A stretch of 64,000 nucleotides of DNA from Roseburia sp. 1XD42-34 (GTDB lineage Bacteria > Bacillota > Bacilli > Bacillales > Amphibacillaceae), in the NCBI RefSeq assembly GCF_009917385.1, contig NZ_QWLJ01000001.1:62001-126000 (forward strand), read 5' to 3'. Below the pieces are notes generated by a model, which saw nothing but the letters and a program-made list of their open reading frames with translations, was not told the origin of the DNA and searched no databases. A program made the translations under genes and the position numbers. Shown here piece after piece: positions 18,946 through 26,731 of the stretch (positions are counted from its first letter, which is position 1; each line of letters starts with the position of its first letter).

Positions 18946-21037
18946 GCATGTTTATCGCTTACAAGGACTATCTTGTACGAATTGTGCGGCAAAGTTTGAA
19001 AAAAATATCAGAGGTATTGAAACGGTAGAGGATGTACAGTTGAATTTTGGTGCCGCTAAAGTTACAGTTCATGGGGAAGCTTCCGTGGAGCAGTTAGAAG
19101 CTGCTGGGGCTTTTGATGGAATTAAAGTTTATCCAGAACGACAGCGTATGGAAGAACAAAAACAACCTTTTTGGAAAAAGAAAGCTAATATTACCACGAC
19201 GCTATCCTTTTTACTAACAATGTTAGGATATGTATTTTTGTTTCAAGTTGGTGAAAGTAATCTTGCAACAGTAAGTACATTTGCCGCTGCGATTCTTATT
19301 GGGGGATGGGATCTGTTTCGAAGTGGTTTCAAAAATCTGCTGCGATTTGAGTTTGATATGAAAACGTTAATGACCATTGCTATTATTGGAGCTGCAATTA
19401 TCGGGGAATGGGCAGAAGGGGCTGTCGTTGTTTTTTTATTTGCTGTAAGTGAAGCGCTAGAAGGTTATTCGATGGAAAAAGCGCGCCAATCGATCCGCTC
19501 TTTGATGGATGTAGCTCCAAATAAAGCGACTATTAGAAGGGGAGACTCCCTCATTGAAATTGATGTGGAAGATGTACAAGTGGACGATGTCATGGTCATC
19601 AAGCCAGGAGAAAAAATTGCCATGGATGGTGAAGTTATAAAAGGAGAATCTTCTATTAATCAATCTGCAATCACAGGGGAGTCCATACCCGTATATAAAA
19701 CGGTAGGAGATGAAGTGTTTGCAGGTACATTAAATGAAGAAGGTTCATTAGAAATTCGAGTTACCAAATACGCAAATGATACTACAATTGCTAAAATTAT
19801 TCATTTAGTAGAAGAAGCGCAGGCCGAAAAGGCACCTTCTCAGCAATTTGTTGATCGTTTTACAAAATATTATACCCCTGCAATTATTTTTATTGCCTTT
19901 TTAGTTGCTATCGTACCGCCGTTATTTTTTGGTGCTGTTTGGTCAGAATGGATTTATAATGGATTGGCGGTACTCGTTGTAGGATGTCCTTGTGCACTGG
20001 TCATTTCGACACCAGTAGCCATTGTAACTGCAATTGGTAACGCAGCACGTAAAGGAGTCTTAATTAAAGGTGGTATTCATTTAGAAGAAGCAGGCAAATT
20101 AGAAGTAGTTGCATTTGATAAAACAGGAACAATAACGGAAGGAAAGCCGGTTGTCACCGATATTATCTCATTAGGAAATATGTCTAAATCGGATGTATTA
20201 GCATACGCAGCAGCCATTGAAGCTTATTCACAACACCCGCTTGCCTCTTCTATATTACGGAAAGCGAAGGCAGATAAAGTAAACGAATTTCATGCTGATA
20301 ATTTTATGTCCTTTACTGGGAAAGGAGCTAAGGCAACGATTGATGAAATAGAGTATATGATCGGCAGCTCAGCCTTATTTCAAGGTAAAGCGCATATGCC
20401 AAAGGAGTTACAGATGCAAATTCGTACGCTGCAAACACAAGGTAAAACGGTTATGCTGTTTGGGATGGCAACTAGTATTGAAGGTTTAATTGCAGTTGCA
20501 GATCAGGTGCGTAAAGACAGTCCATCTATGATTAATAAGCTTCATCAGCTCGGTAAGCGAACGGTTATGCTTACAGGAGATAATCAAGCTACTGGTTCAG
20601 CTATTGGACGCGAGGTTGGAATAAGTGAGACAAAGTCAGAGCTTTTACCGCAAGATAAATTAACGGCTATTCAAGATTTGAAGCAGCAATATGGAAAAGT
20701 TGCTATGGTTGGCGATGGTATTAATGATGCTCCTGCTTTAGCAGCAGCAGATGTCGGGATTGCTATGGGTGGTGCTGGAACGGATACAGCCATGGAAACT
20801 GCTGATGTTGCGTTAATGGCTGACGATTTAAACAAACTTCCATATACGATGGGGTTAAGTAAACAAACCATAGCGATTATAAAACAAAATATTAGTTTTG
20901 CACTAGGCTTAAAAGTGATCGCACTTCTCTTAGTAATTCCAGGCTGGCTCACCCTATGGCTGGCTATATTTGCTGATATGGGAGCTACACTATTGGTCGT
21001 ATTTAATTCATTACGCTTAATGCGCGCAAGAAAATAA
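18932..21037 (+). CDS. cadA: Cadmium/zinc/lead-translocating P1B-type ATPase
   Basis: About 701 residues. One heavy-metal-binding domain (GLSCTNCAAKFE, residues ~10-70), then eight membrane helices with the transport motif GCPCALVIS in helix 6, the phosphorylated Asp in FDKTGT, the HP locus (SQHPLA) and GDGINDAPAL. CPC with a single CxxC domain is the Cd/Zn/Pb class. I chose the GTG at 18932 because it gives the usual short N-terminus and follows AAGAAGGTG; an ATG at 18911 adds seven residues. Cotranscribed with cadC. Confidence 0.93.
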   Translation: MAENKHVYRLQGLSCTNCAAKFEKNIRGIETVEDVQLNFGAAKVTVHGEASVEQLEAAGAFDGIKVYPERQRMEEQKQPFWKKKANITTTLSFLLTMLGYVFLFQVGESNLATVSTFAAAILIGGWDLFRSGFKNLLRFEFDMKTLMTIAIIGAAIIGEWAEGAVVVFLFAVSEALEGYSMEKARQSIRSLMDVAPNKATIRRGDSLIEIDVEDVQVDDVMVIKPGEKIAMDGEVIKGESSINQSAITGESIPVYKTVGDEVFAGTLNEEGSLEIRVTKYANDTTIAKIIHLVEEAQAEKAPSQQFVDRFTKYYTPAIIFIAFLVAIVPPLFFGAVWSEWIYNGLAVLVVGCPCALVISTPVAIVTAIGNAARKGVLIKGGIHLEEAGKLEVVAFDKTGTITEGKPVVTDIISLGNMSKSDVLAYAAAIEAYSQHPLASSILRKAKADKVNEFHADNFMSFTGKGAKATIDEIEYMIGSSALFQGKAHMPKELQMQIRTLQTQGKTVMLFGMATSIEGLIAVADQVRKDSPSMINKLHQLGKRTVMLTGDNQATGSAIGREVGISETKSELLPQDKLTAIQDLKQQYGKVAMVGDGINDAPALAAADVGIAMGGAGTDTAMETADVALMADDLNKLPYTMGLSKQTIAIIKQNISFALGLKVIALLLVIPGWLTLWLAIFADMGATLLVVFNSLRLMRARK

Positions 21038-21069
21038 CCATAAAGAGCTTGCTCTTTATGGTTATTTTT
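21033..21069 (+). terminator. Terminator of cadCA, overlapping the cadA stop codon
   Basis: AATAACCATAAAGAGC at 21033-21048 pairs perfectly with its complement at 21051-21066 across a two-base loop and runs into TTT. The cadA TAA lies inside the left arm. Confidence 0.88.
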
Positions 21070-21189
21070 GTCCATTCCATTCGCCGGAGTTCACAAGCAA
21101 AAAAACTAGTAAAAATTATATTGACAACCTTACAAAATCGGAGTAAATTATAGCTTATCATAAGAAGAATAAAATGATCCATGTACCTT

Positions 21190-21363
21190 TTTGCTGAATC
21201 TTTTTTAGCGGGGAACCAATGAAAGATAGGTCAATGAAAAAATTATTTTTGGCCTTGGGGTGAATTCTTTTTTTGAGGAAGGGGCGCTCTCCATCCCTAA
21301 CCCGACAGCTAACCTCGTAAGCGTTGATAAAGTTAGGAGAGAGATTCTAGGGAAATCAGCAAA
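21190..21363 (+). promoter_or_regulatory. ydaO/yuaA-class c-di-AMP riboswitch aptamer
   Basis: Contains the hallmark conserved strings of this class in order: GAATC, AGCGGGGAACCAAT, TTGGGGTGAATTC, then CCCTAACCCGACAGCTAAC followed by CTCGTAAGCG and GGAGAGAG. The closing helix P1 is visible as TTTGCTGA at 21190-21197 with TCAGCAAA at 21356-21363. This class binds cyclic di-AMP and typically shuts off K+ uptake and osmolyte genes, which fits the potassium channel gene downstream. Confidence 0.92.
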
Positions 21364-21369
21364 CCTTTG

Positions 21370-21395
21370 AGACCATATTTGTGATGGTCTTTTTT
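21370..21395 (+). terminator. Riboswitch expression-platform terminator
   Basis: AGACCAT and ATGGTCT form a stem followed by TTTTTT, seven bases after the aptamer's P1 helix. Its placement is that of the regulated terminator of an OFF switch. Confidence 0.85.
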
Positions 21396-21706
21396 AAAAG
21401 ATAAGAAAGCATAAAAATTGTTGCTTTGGGGATACGGACTTAACGGAATAGACACGTCCGGCGCAAGCGCCCAGCAACGATGCGACTTCACAAATCGCCC
21501 TCCGATAAGTCATCATCGGTTCGTTACCTCACCGTGATTTCTTTATCTCAGTTGCTTCGTTCCAGTTGCTACGTTGCTAACCGGGCGCTCTGCGCCTTTG
21601 TTCCACTATAGTAAAGTATAAGATTTTTTGGTTTATAGTATAAGAAAAACAAAGGCTTCCGCCATAAGACTCGGCGACAAGCCAAGTTTTTCTAATATGA
21701 AACAAA
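21396..21706 (+). repeat. Family B repeat, near full length (B2)
   Basis: Begins AAAAGATAAGAAAGCATAAA, contains GGCGCAAGCGCCCAGCAACG and, further on, the inverse arm CGTTGCTAACCGGGCGCTC, then a terminal module AGAAAAAC...GTTTTTCT enclosing a GGCTT/AAGCC hairpin. It sits between the riboswitch terminator and the ktr gene. At about 21532 this copy reads TTTCTTTATCTCAG, an apparent empty version of the site where A6 is inserted in B3. Confidence 0.85.
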
Positions 21707-21739
21707 ACATTTAGGTATGGTTAGAAAGAAGGATGCAAC

Positions 21740-21844
21740 ATGATTGTAACAACGAATAGAAATATTGACTCTAAACACATCCATGTAGTATTAAATAGTG
21801 CGCAAAAACATCGAATGGTTAGCAAAAAGGGGTGGGTACGATGA
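21740..21844 (+). CDS. Possible 34-residue leader peptide overlapping ktrB
   Basis: ATG at 21740 behind AAAGAAGGATG opens a 34-codon frame (begins MIVTTNRNIDSKHIHVV, ends SKKGWVR). Its stop TGA at 21842-21844 overlaps the ktrB ATG at 21841 (ATGA), the arrangement of translationally coupled genes. The peptide is basic with no membrane segment. It may be a coupling leader or a chance frame; conservation would decide. Confidence 0.35.
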   Translation: MIVTTNRNIDSKHIHVVLNSAQKHRMVSKKGWVR

Positions 21845-23193
21845 AGAAGATTATCTCTTTACATCCATTACGTGGAATAATTATTCATTGTAATCCGCCT
21901 CAAATTCTGGCAATCACGTTCTTGTTTTTAATTTTAATTGGAACTTTACTTTTAAAAGTTCCTGCAGCCACGTATGAACCGATTTCCTGGTTGGATGCTT
22001 GGTTTACTGCTACATCAGCAATAACAGTTACTGGGTTAGTTGTTGTTGATACAGGTTCAACTTATACGTTGTTTGGAGAAATTGTGATTATGTTTTTAAT
22101 GCAAATCGGCGGTTTAGGACTCATGACTTTTTCCGTCCTCATTTTAATGATGATGCGTAAGAAAGTAGGTTTGCGACAAAGGCTGTTAACGCAGGAATCT
22201 TTGAATTTAAATCAAACCTCTTTAGGTGGATTGCTACGACTTGTGAAGCTATTATTCATCTTTTCTATTACGATTGAAGCAATCGCCTTTTTGTGCTTAT
22301 CTATTAAATGGGTTCCAGAGTTTGGCTGGTCTGACGGCTTAAACCAAAGTTTGTTTCATAGTATATCAGCTTTTAATAATGCTGGATTTTCTCTCTGGTC
22401 TGATAGTTTATCACACTATGTAGGGGATCCACTTGTAAATATTGTAATTACTGGCTTATTTATTATAGGTGGTCTCGGGTTTACCGTTTTAGTTGATATT
22501 TGGGATAAAAAAGGGTTTCAAAAATTATCATTACATTCCAAATTAATGCTATCTGGAACCTTAGTGATCAATATTATTGCATTATTCGCCTTGTTTTTTC
22601 TAGAGTATGGCAATCCCGAAACAATCGGGGATCTATCTTTCGTTGATAAACTATGGGGCTCTTATTTTCAAGCAGTTACACCAAGAACCGCAGGCTTTAA
22701 TTCATTAGATATCGCTGAAATGACCGTACCTTCTATACTGCTAATGATGCTGCTTATGTTTATCGGAGCGGGTAGTGGCTCTACTGGAAGTGGAATAAAG
22801 GTGACATCGTTTGTTGTTATGCTTTTAGCTACTGCTTCATTTTTGCGTGGAAAAAGTGAAACGACAGCGTTTAAACGGACGATAAAACTTCATATTGTTA
22901 TCCGAGCTTTATCCATTATGATAATTAGTATAAGTTTAATCTTTTTAGCTATCTTCATATTAACCATTACAGAAAGGGCCCCTTTTCTTTCAATTGCATT
23001 TGAAGTCATTTCTGCTTTTGGTACAGTCGGGATTTCAATGGGGTTAACAGGAGATTTAACTACCATCGGTAAGATAGTCATTATGATAATGATGTTTATT
23101 GGCAGAATAGGACCGCTTACGATGGTGTTTGTTTTTGCTAAACGTAGACAATCATCGATCCGTTATCCAGAGGAAGATGTATTTACTGGTTGA
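21841..23193 (+). CDS. ktrB: KtrB/TrkH-family potassium transporter subunit
   Basis: About 450 residues forming four repeated membrane-pore-membrane units. The four selectivity-filter segments are TVTGLVV, FNNAGFS, RTAGFNS and GTVGIS, with the gate loop GAGSGSTGSGIKV in the third repeat. Together with a KtrA/KtrC-type cytosolic RCK subunit, encoded elsewhere, it imports K+ (Na+-dependent in Bacillus). A GTG at 21832 is in frame but is part of the AAAGGGGTGGG binding site, so ATG 21841 is preferred. Regulated by the c-di-AMP riboswitch upstream. Whether it is the KtrB or KtrD paralogue is unclear. Confidence 0.88.
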   Translation: MKKIISLHPLRGIIIHCNPPQILAITFLFLILIGTLLLKVPAATYEPISWLDAWFTATSAITVTGLVVVDTGSTYTLFGEIVIMFLMQIGGLGLMTFSVLILMMMRKKVGLRQRLLTQESLNLNQTSLGGLLRLVKLLFIFSITIEAIAFLCLSIKWVPEFGWSDGLNQSLFHSISAFNNAGFSLWSDSLSHYVGDPLVNIVITGLFIIGGLGFTVLVDIWDKKGFQKLSLHSKLMLSGTLVINIIALFALFFLEYGNPETIGDLSFVDKLWGSYFQAVTPRTAGFNSLDIAEMTVPSILLMMLLMFIGAGSGSTGSGIKVTSFVVMLLATASFLRGKSETTAFKRTIKLHIVIRALSIMIISISLIFLAIFILTITERAPFLSIAFEVISAFGTVGISMGLTGDLTTIGKIVIMIMMFIGRIGPLTMVFVFAKRRQSSIRYPEEDVFTG

Positions 23194-23579
23194 GGAGGTG
23201 GCTTATTGCTGCCTTCTGTTTTTACATAGATGGTTATTTATCATATCCATTGGTCATAAAGAACAGTGTACTTCCCTAATTCCTTGTTTTACTACTCCCA
23301 AGGCGAAAACGGGATCGCTATTGGAAGAAGCAGCAACATGAGTTTAAATGAATGATTTATTTAAGGTATTGGAATATGACCTGCCTCCAAAGTCCTGAAC
23401 TTGTTCAGTTATGGAGGGGTGAGTAAATTTCAAACAGGAATATTATTATTTTAGTACCTTGCAATATTCAATACTAAAGTATATTATATATGTATTAGTA
23501 CTGTTTAATGTATAGTAGTGATGAAGGGATTGCTGAAATTAGAGGCAGAAGAAGTGATTTTCAATTTTTTACGTTTATT
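23194..23579. other. Intergenic region after ktrB
   Basis: No gene recognised. A compound hairpin lies at about 23385-23418 (CCTCCA...CTGAAC...GTTCAG...TGGAGG) but lacks a T run. AT-rich DNA follows. Confidence 0.4.
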
Positions 23580-23736
23580 TAAGATGCTATAAGTCTCCCA
23601 CTTCAGGAGTTGAAGTCAAATAGGAGATAACAGCACCTAAACTTTCGTAAGAGGCCTTTAGGTTATAGCTTTAGGCTAATAACAAACCGTAGGGGATGAA
23701 TGAAAACCCCTACTGATGAAAGATTCACTTTACCTC
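23580..23736 (+). repeat. Family A repeat (A5)
   Basis: Contains AAGTCTCCCACTTCAGG, GGAGATAACAGCACCTAAAC, GGCCTTTAGG, a perfect last hairpin GTAGGGG/CCCCTAC and the right end GATTCACTTTACC (one base off TTTATC). Left end diverged. Confidence 0.8.
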
Positions 23737-23860
23737 CTCTAATGTAATGATTTCTACTTTTAGTTATTCATGGCATTTACAGTGCTGTACTCTACTTTAG
23801 CATTTAGATATTCCAGTAAAATTTAATGTTAAAAAAATAAAAATGAGGAGCATGGACTGC

Positions 23861-24184
23861 ATGAATGTTCAATTCAAAAAGGGTGCATTGGAATTATGTG
23901 TGCTTGCATTATTAGATAAGCAGGATCATTATGGCTATGAGCTGGCAAACAAGATATCTAAACGGGTAGCCATTTCTGAAGGGTCGGTCTATCCGTTATT
24001 AAGAAGGCTTGCTAAAGAAGAATACTTTACAACTTATTTACAGGAGTCATCGGAAGGTCCGTCGCGAAAATATTATTGTTTAACAGACAAAGGAAGGGAC
24101 TATCTACATCAATTGATTCATGAATGGGTGCAGTTTACACAAGGTGTAAATAAGCTGTTGCAGGAGGGTGATCATATTGAATAA
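23861..24184 (+). CDS. PadR-family transcriptional regulator
   Basis: About 107 residues with a winged helix: GALELCVLALL, the YGYEL motif, SEGSVYPLLRRL recognition helix and SRKYYCLTDKGRDYL wing. GAGGAG lies ten bases before the ATG at 23861, so the two upstream in-frame ATGs are not used. In Bacilli such PadR genes head operons with DUF1700 and DUF4097 genes and repress them; the same order is present here. Overlaps the next gene. Confidence 0.88.
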   Translation: MNVQFKKGALELCVLALLDKQDHYGYELANKISKRVAISEGSVYPLLRRLAKEEYFTTYLQESSEGPSRKYYCLTDKGRDYLHQLIHEWVQFTQGVNKLLQEGDHIE

Positions 24185-24737
24185 AAAGGAATTTATGAAA
24201 AAGTTAACTGTAGGAATCAAAAAGCTTCCTAAAGAAGAACAACAAGAAGTAATCCAGGACTTCGAAGAGCATTTCGCTATAGGTCTGGCGGAAGGGAAAA
24301 CGGAAGCAGAAATTGCTGCTGCGTTAGGGACTCCAAATCAGGTTGCAAAAGAACTTGTAGCAACGTATCATCTTGAAAAAGCGGATCATACTTCAAATAC
24401 CGGAAATATCTTCAGAGCCGTTTGGGCCGTTATAGGGCTAGGTTTCTTTAATTTAGTAATTGTGTTAGGTCCGTTTATAGCTTTAGTATCAATTATTGCT
24501 TCTGGATGGATTGTGGGTGGTTCGTTCATATTATCTCCCTTGCTGATGTTAGTGAATGTCATTCTTTACCCAGATACGTTTATCTTTTTCGATCTTTTTG
24601 CGTCCATCGGTTTGGTAGGGGTAGGTATATTTATCATTATCGGAATGTATTATGTAACCCGTTATTTGTCTAAAGGTTTTATTAATTACTTGCATTTTAA
24701 TGTTAAGTTGGTTAAAGGTGGTCTAAAAGATGAGTAG
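24177..24737 (+). CDS. DUF1700 (HAAS-domain) membrane protein
   Basis: About 186 residues. The N-terminal half is the HAAS domain (KLPKEEQQEVIQDFEEHF, then AEIAAALGTPNQVAKELV), the rest three or four membrane helices. The start is TTG at 24177, six bases after AGGAGGGTG and overlapping the padR stop; the upstream GTG lies in that binding site. HAAS domains are thought to bind PadR-like proteins or regulate cell envelope responses; function here is unproven. It overlaps the DUF4097 gene by eight bases. Confidence 0.82.
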   Translation: MNKKEFMKKLTVGIKKLPKEEQQEVIQDFEEHFAIGLAEGKTEAEIAAALGTPNQVAKELVATYHLEKADHTSNTGNIFRAVWAVIGLGFFNLVIVLGPFIALVSIIASGWIVGGSFILSPLLMLVNVILYPDTFIFFDLFASIGLVGVGIFIIIGMYYVTRYLSKGFINYLHFNVKLVKGGLKDE

Positions 24738-25530
24738 ATTGAAAAAATGGAGCCTTATTGCAATCATATTTATTACAATTGGGGGTGTGGGGTGTTTGTT
24801 TACCTTTAAATCACTAGCTAGGCAGGAAGTAGCGGTGACAAAGGAAGTGTCCGCAGATGAAGTAACAAATTTAGAGTTTGAATTGGTTAATGAGGAAGTA
24901 ACTATTGTACCAACTGAAAAATCGGATATAACCATAGAGCTAAAAGGAAGAAGCAATCGTCCTGACAAGGAAATTCTAGATATAGAGCAACAGGATGAAA
25001 CATTAATCGTTCGTAAAAAGCCTGAAAAGTTTAGACTCCATTTTTTCAACCGAGGTGATTCATTAACCTTAATCGTTCGATTACCTCAAAAAGAATTTGC
25101 GTCCATGGAAGTGGATTCAAAAAATGGAGGCATTTATGGAGAGCAGTTTTCAGTGAAAACTATGCACGCTTCTGCAGCGAATGGAAAGATTGAGCTTGAT
25201 CAAGTAAAAACCACAACTACAGAAGTTAACACCCATAATGGAGGTTTGGAACTGAACCATGTGGAAGGTAGACTTATTGGGAAAACAAGTAACGGGTCAA
25301 TCGTTCTAAAAACAGATGAGTTAAACCAATCGATGGACTTAAATACAAAGAATGGAAGTATTGATATTAATGCGAATAAAGAGCCAACGAATGTAACATA
25401 TGATTTACGCACAGATAATGGTGGAATTGAAGTGTTTGGCAATGACGATTGGGATACAGTAGTTGGGGATGGGACTCATATTATAAAAGCTGTAACTGCT
25501 AATGGAAGTATTGCTATAACGAAACAGTAG
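24730..25530 (+). CDS. DUF4097 beta-helix envelope protein
   Basis: A 266-residue protein with a single N-terminal anchor helix (LIAIIFITIGGVGCLF) and a right-handed beta-solenoid of DUF4097 repeats, seen as recurring NGG/NGS turns (SKNGGIYG, ATNGK-like AANGKIELDQ, NTHNGGLELN, TSNGSIVLKT, TKNGSIDINA, DNGGIEVFG, TANGSIAIT) roughly every 20 residues. Homologues include LiaG- and YvlB-like proteins of envelope stress operons. Last gene of the padR operon. Confidence 0.8.
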   Translation: MSRLKKWSLIAIIFITIGGVGCLFTFKSLARQEVAVTKEVSADEVTNLEFELVNEEVTIVPTEKSDITIELKGRSNRPDKEILDIEQQDETLIVRKKPEKFRLHFFNRGDSLTLIVRLPQKEFASMEVDSKNGGIYGEQFSVKTMHASAANGKIELDQVKTTTTEVNTHNGGLELNHVEGRLIGKTSNGSIVLKTDELNQSMDLNTKNGSIDINANKEPTNVTYDLRTDNGGIEVFGNDDWDTVVGDGTHIIKAVTANGSIAITKQ

Positions 25531-25596
25531 TCCTGGCGTTGGGATACAGTATTTGAGTTTGCGATGTTGCCAAGCCATAGGGTTGTATGTATGTAG

Positions 25597-25634
25597 GATT
25601 CAGCGGACATATCGTCACTGAATCCTTATTCTTT
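25597..25634 (+). terminator. Terminator between DUF4097 gene and ydhK
   Basis: GGATTCAG at 25597-25604 pairs with CTGAATCC at 25618-25625, followed by TTATTCTTTT. It lies between convergent genes and may act for both strands. Confidence 0.7.
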
Positions 25635-25649
25635 TAACCACGCATTTAG

Positions 25650-26258
25650 TTATTCTTCTACTGGTGATAGTTCATCTTCTGTAACCCATTTATGATTTTT
25701 AACCTCTTCACCGGATGTGGTTGATGGATAATCAACCATATATACAGTGGTTTGTTCGGCTGAATCAATCGTCGCTGTTGCGCCTTCCATGCCTTTCATA
25801 TGGGATGCTTGTATAGTTGCCTCTTCCCCAGGTTCCAATGGTTCTTCACCAACATCCTTTAATTCTTCGTGGATGACCCATTTATGATCCTCTACTTTTT
25901 CACCACCATCCGTAGGAGTGTAGGTGACGGTGTATACGGTTGTGTCATAAGCGCCCACAATCGTTGCTTCAGCACCTTTCATTCCTTCCATATGACTTGC
26001 TTCAATAATCGCTTTGCTGCCAACTGGAAATGTTGGATTTTCGGCTTCTTTTAATCCTTCAGGAACTTCTCCAGAGCCGGAATGCTCCATTTCCTTATCC
26101 TCTGTACCATTAGATTCATTGCCTTGATTTTCTTCCTGTTGTTGATCTGCTTCCGGGTTTCCATTATCCTGTTTGTTATCCTGGTCGGTTCCGCAAGCGG
26201 CTAGGACTGTGGCGAAAATAATTGCCAAGAAACCTAGCATCCATTTTTTTAAGTTCAT
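25650..26258 (-). CDS. ydhK: YdhK-like DUF1541 lipoprotein
   Basis: A 202-residue lipoprotein: signal peptide with lipobox ATVLAACG (Cys at 22), an acidic Gln/Glu/Asn-rich linker (residues 23-70), then two tandem DUF1541 domains of about 55 residues, each with a conserved ASHMxGM core (EASHMEGMKGAEATI and QASHMKGMEGATATI) and ending in (D/N)HKWV. The Met/His-rich cores suggest metal, probably copper, binding; homologues sit next to copper genes. Divergent from the sensor kinase, in front of the copper block. AGGAGGTAATCTTA precedes its start. Confidence 0.82.
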   Translation of the reverse strand: MNLKKWMLGFLAIIFATVLAACGTDQDNKQDNGNPEADQQQEENQGNESNGTEDKEMEHSGSGEVPEGLKEAENPTFPVGSKAIIEASHMEGMKGAEATIVGAYDTTVYTVTYTPTDGGEKVEDHKWVIHEELKDVGEEPLEPGEEATIQASHMKGMEGATATIDSAEQTTVYMVDYPSTTSGEEVKNHKWVTEDELSPVEE

Positions 26259-26299
26259 TAAGATTACCTCCTGTGAAAAAATTGCCTTTAGTATAGTAA

Positions 26300-26345
26300 A
26301 ATACCCCGCATATTTGCAGATTTTATGCAGTTTTTATGACATATT
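26300..26345 (-). promoter_or_regulatory. ydhK promoter region with direct repeats
   Basis: On the minus strand TATACT (about 26291-26296) is a good -10. Just upstream on the plus strand lie phased copies ATTTGCAGATTTTATGCAGTT, then TTTTATGAC, with spacing near 10-11 bases, as expected for an OmpR/PhoB-type response regulator. The regulator encoded at 28114 is the obvious candidate, but this is inference. Confidence 0.4.
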
Positions 26346-26622
26346 TTCCCCTTATACTAAAAAAATATGCTTCTCTGCACAGAAACTTGATATTTTCCTT
26401 ATAGGATAGAATCATCCTCCGTCTGTAGATAGCTTGCACATATTTTAGAAATAATATTATGAAAAGAACGATTGGTTTTAAAAAGTGGTTTGTTACTGTA
26501 ACAGTTTACTCTGCTTAGAACTTGCTCCTCTGTTAAAACAACCTTCGATTATTTGTGATACTGTTTACATTACTTAAAAGATTCGTATTCACGGATTTAT
26601 ACCTGTTTTTTTAGCCTTTTTC

Positions 26623-26651
26623 TTGATAAAAATATACACTATACCTATCTT
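26623..26651 (+). promoter_or_regulatory. Candidate promoter of the copper two-component genes
   Basis: TTGATA at 26623-26628, 17-base spacer, TATCTT at 26646-26651, about 80 bases before the kinase start. The rest of the 26259-26731 interval shows no gene. Confidence 0.45.
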
Positions 26652-26731
26652 TCTTCTAGTAAACGAATAAATAAATAGGCTTGAAATATTCCTCCATGTT
26701 ACGATTTTGGTAGAAAGAAGGTGAGAAATTT

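Noticed and set aside
23385..23418. Terminator for ktrB
   Set aside because: The compound hairpin has no T run and is nearly 200 bases past the stop; listed only as a hairpin.
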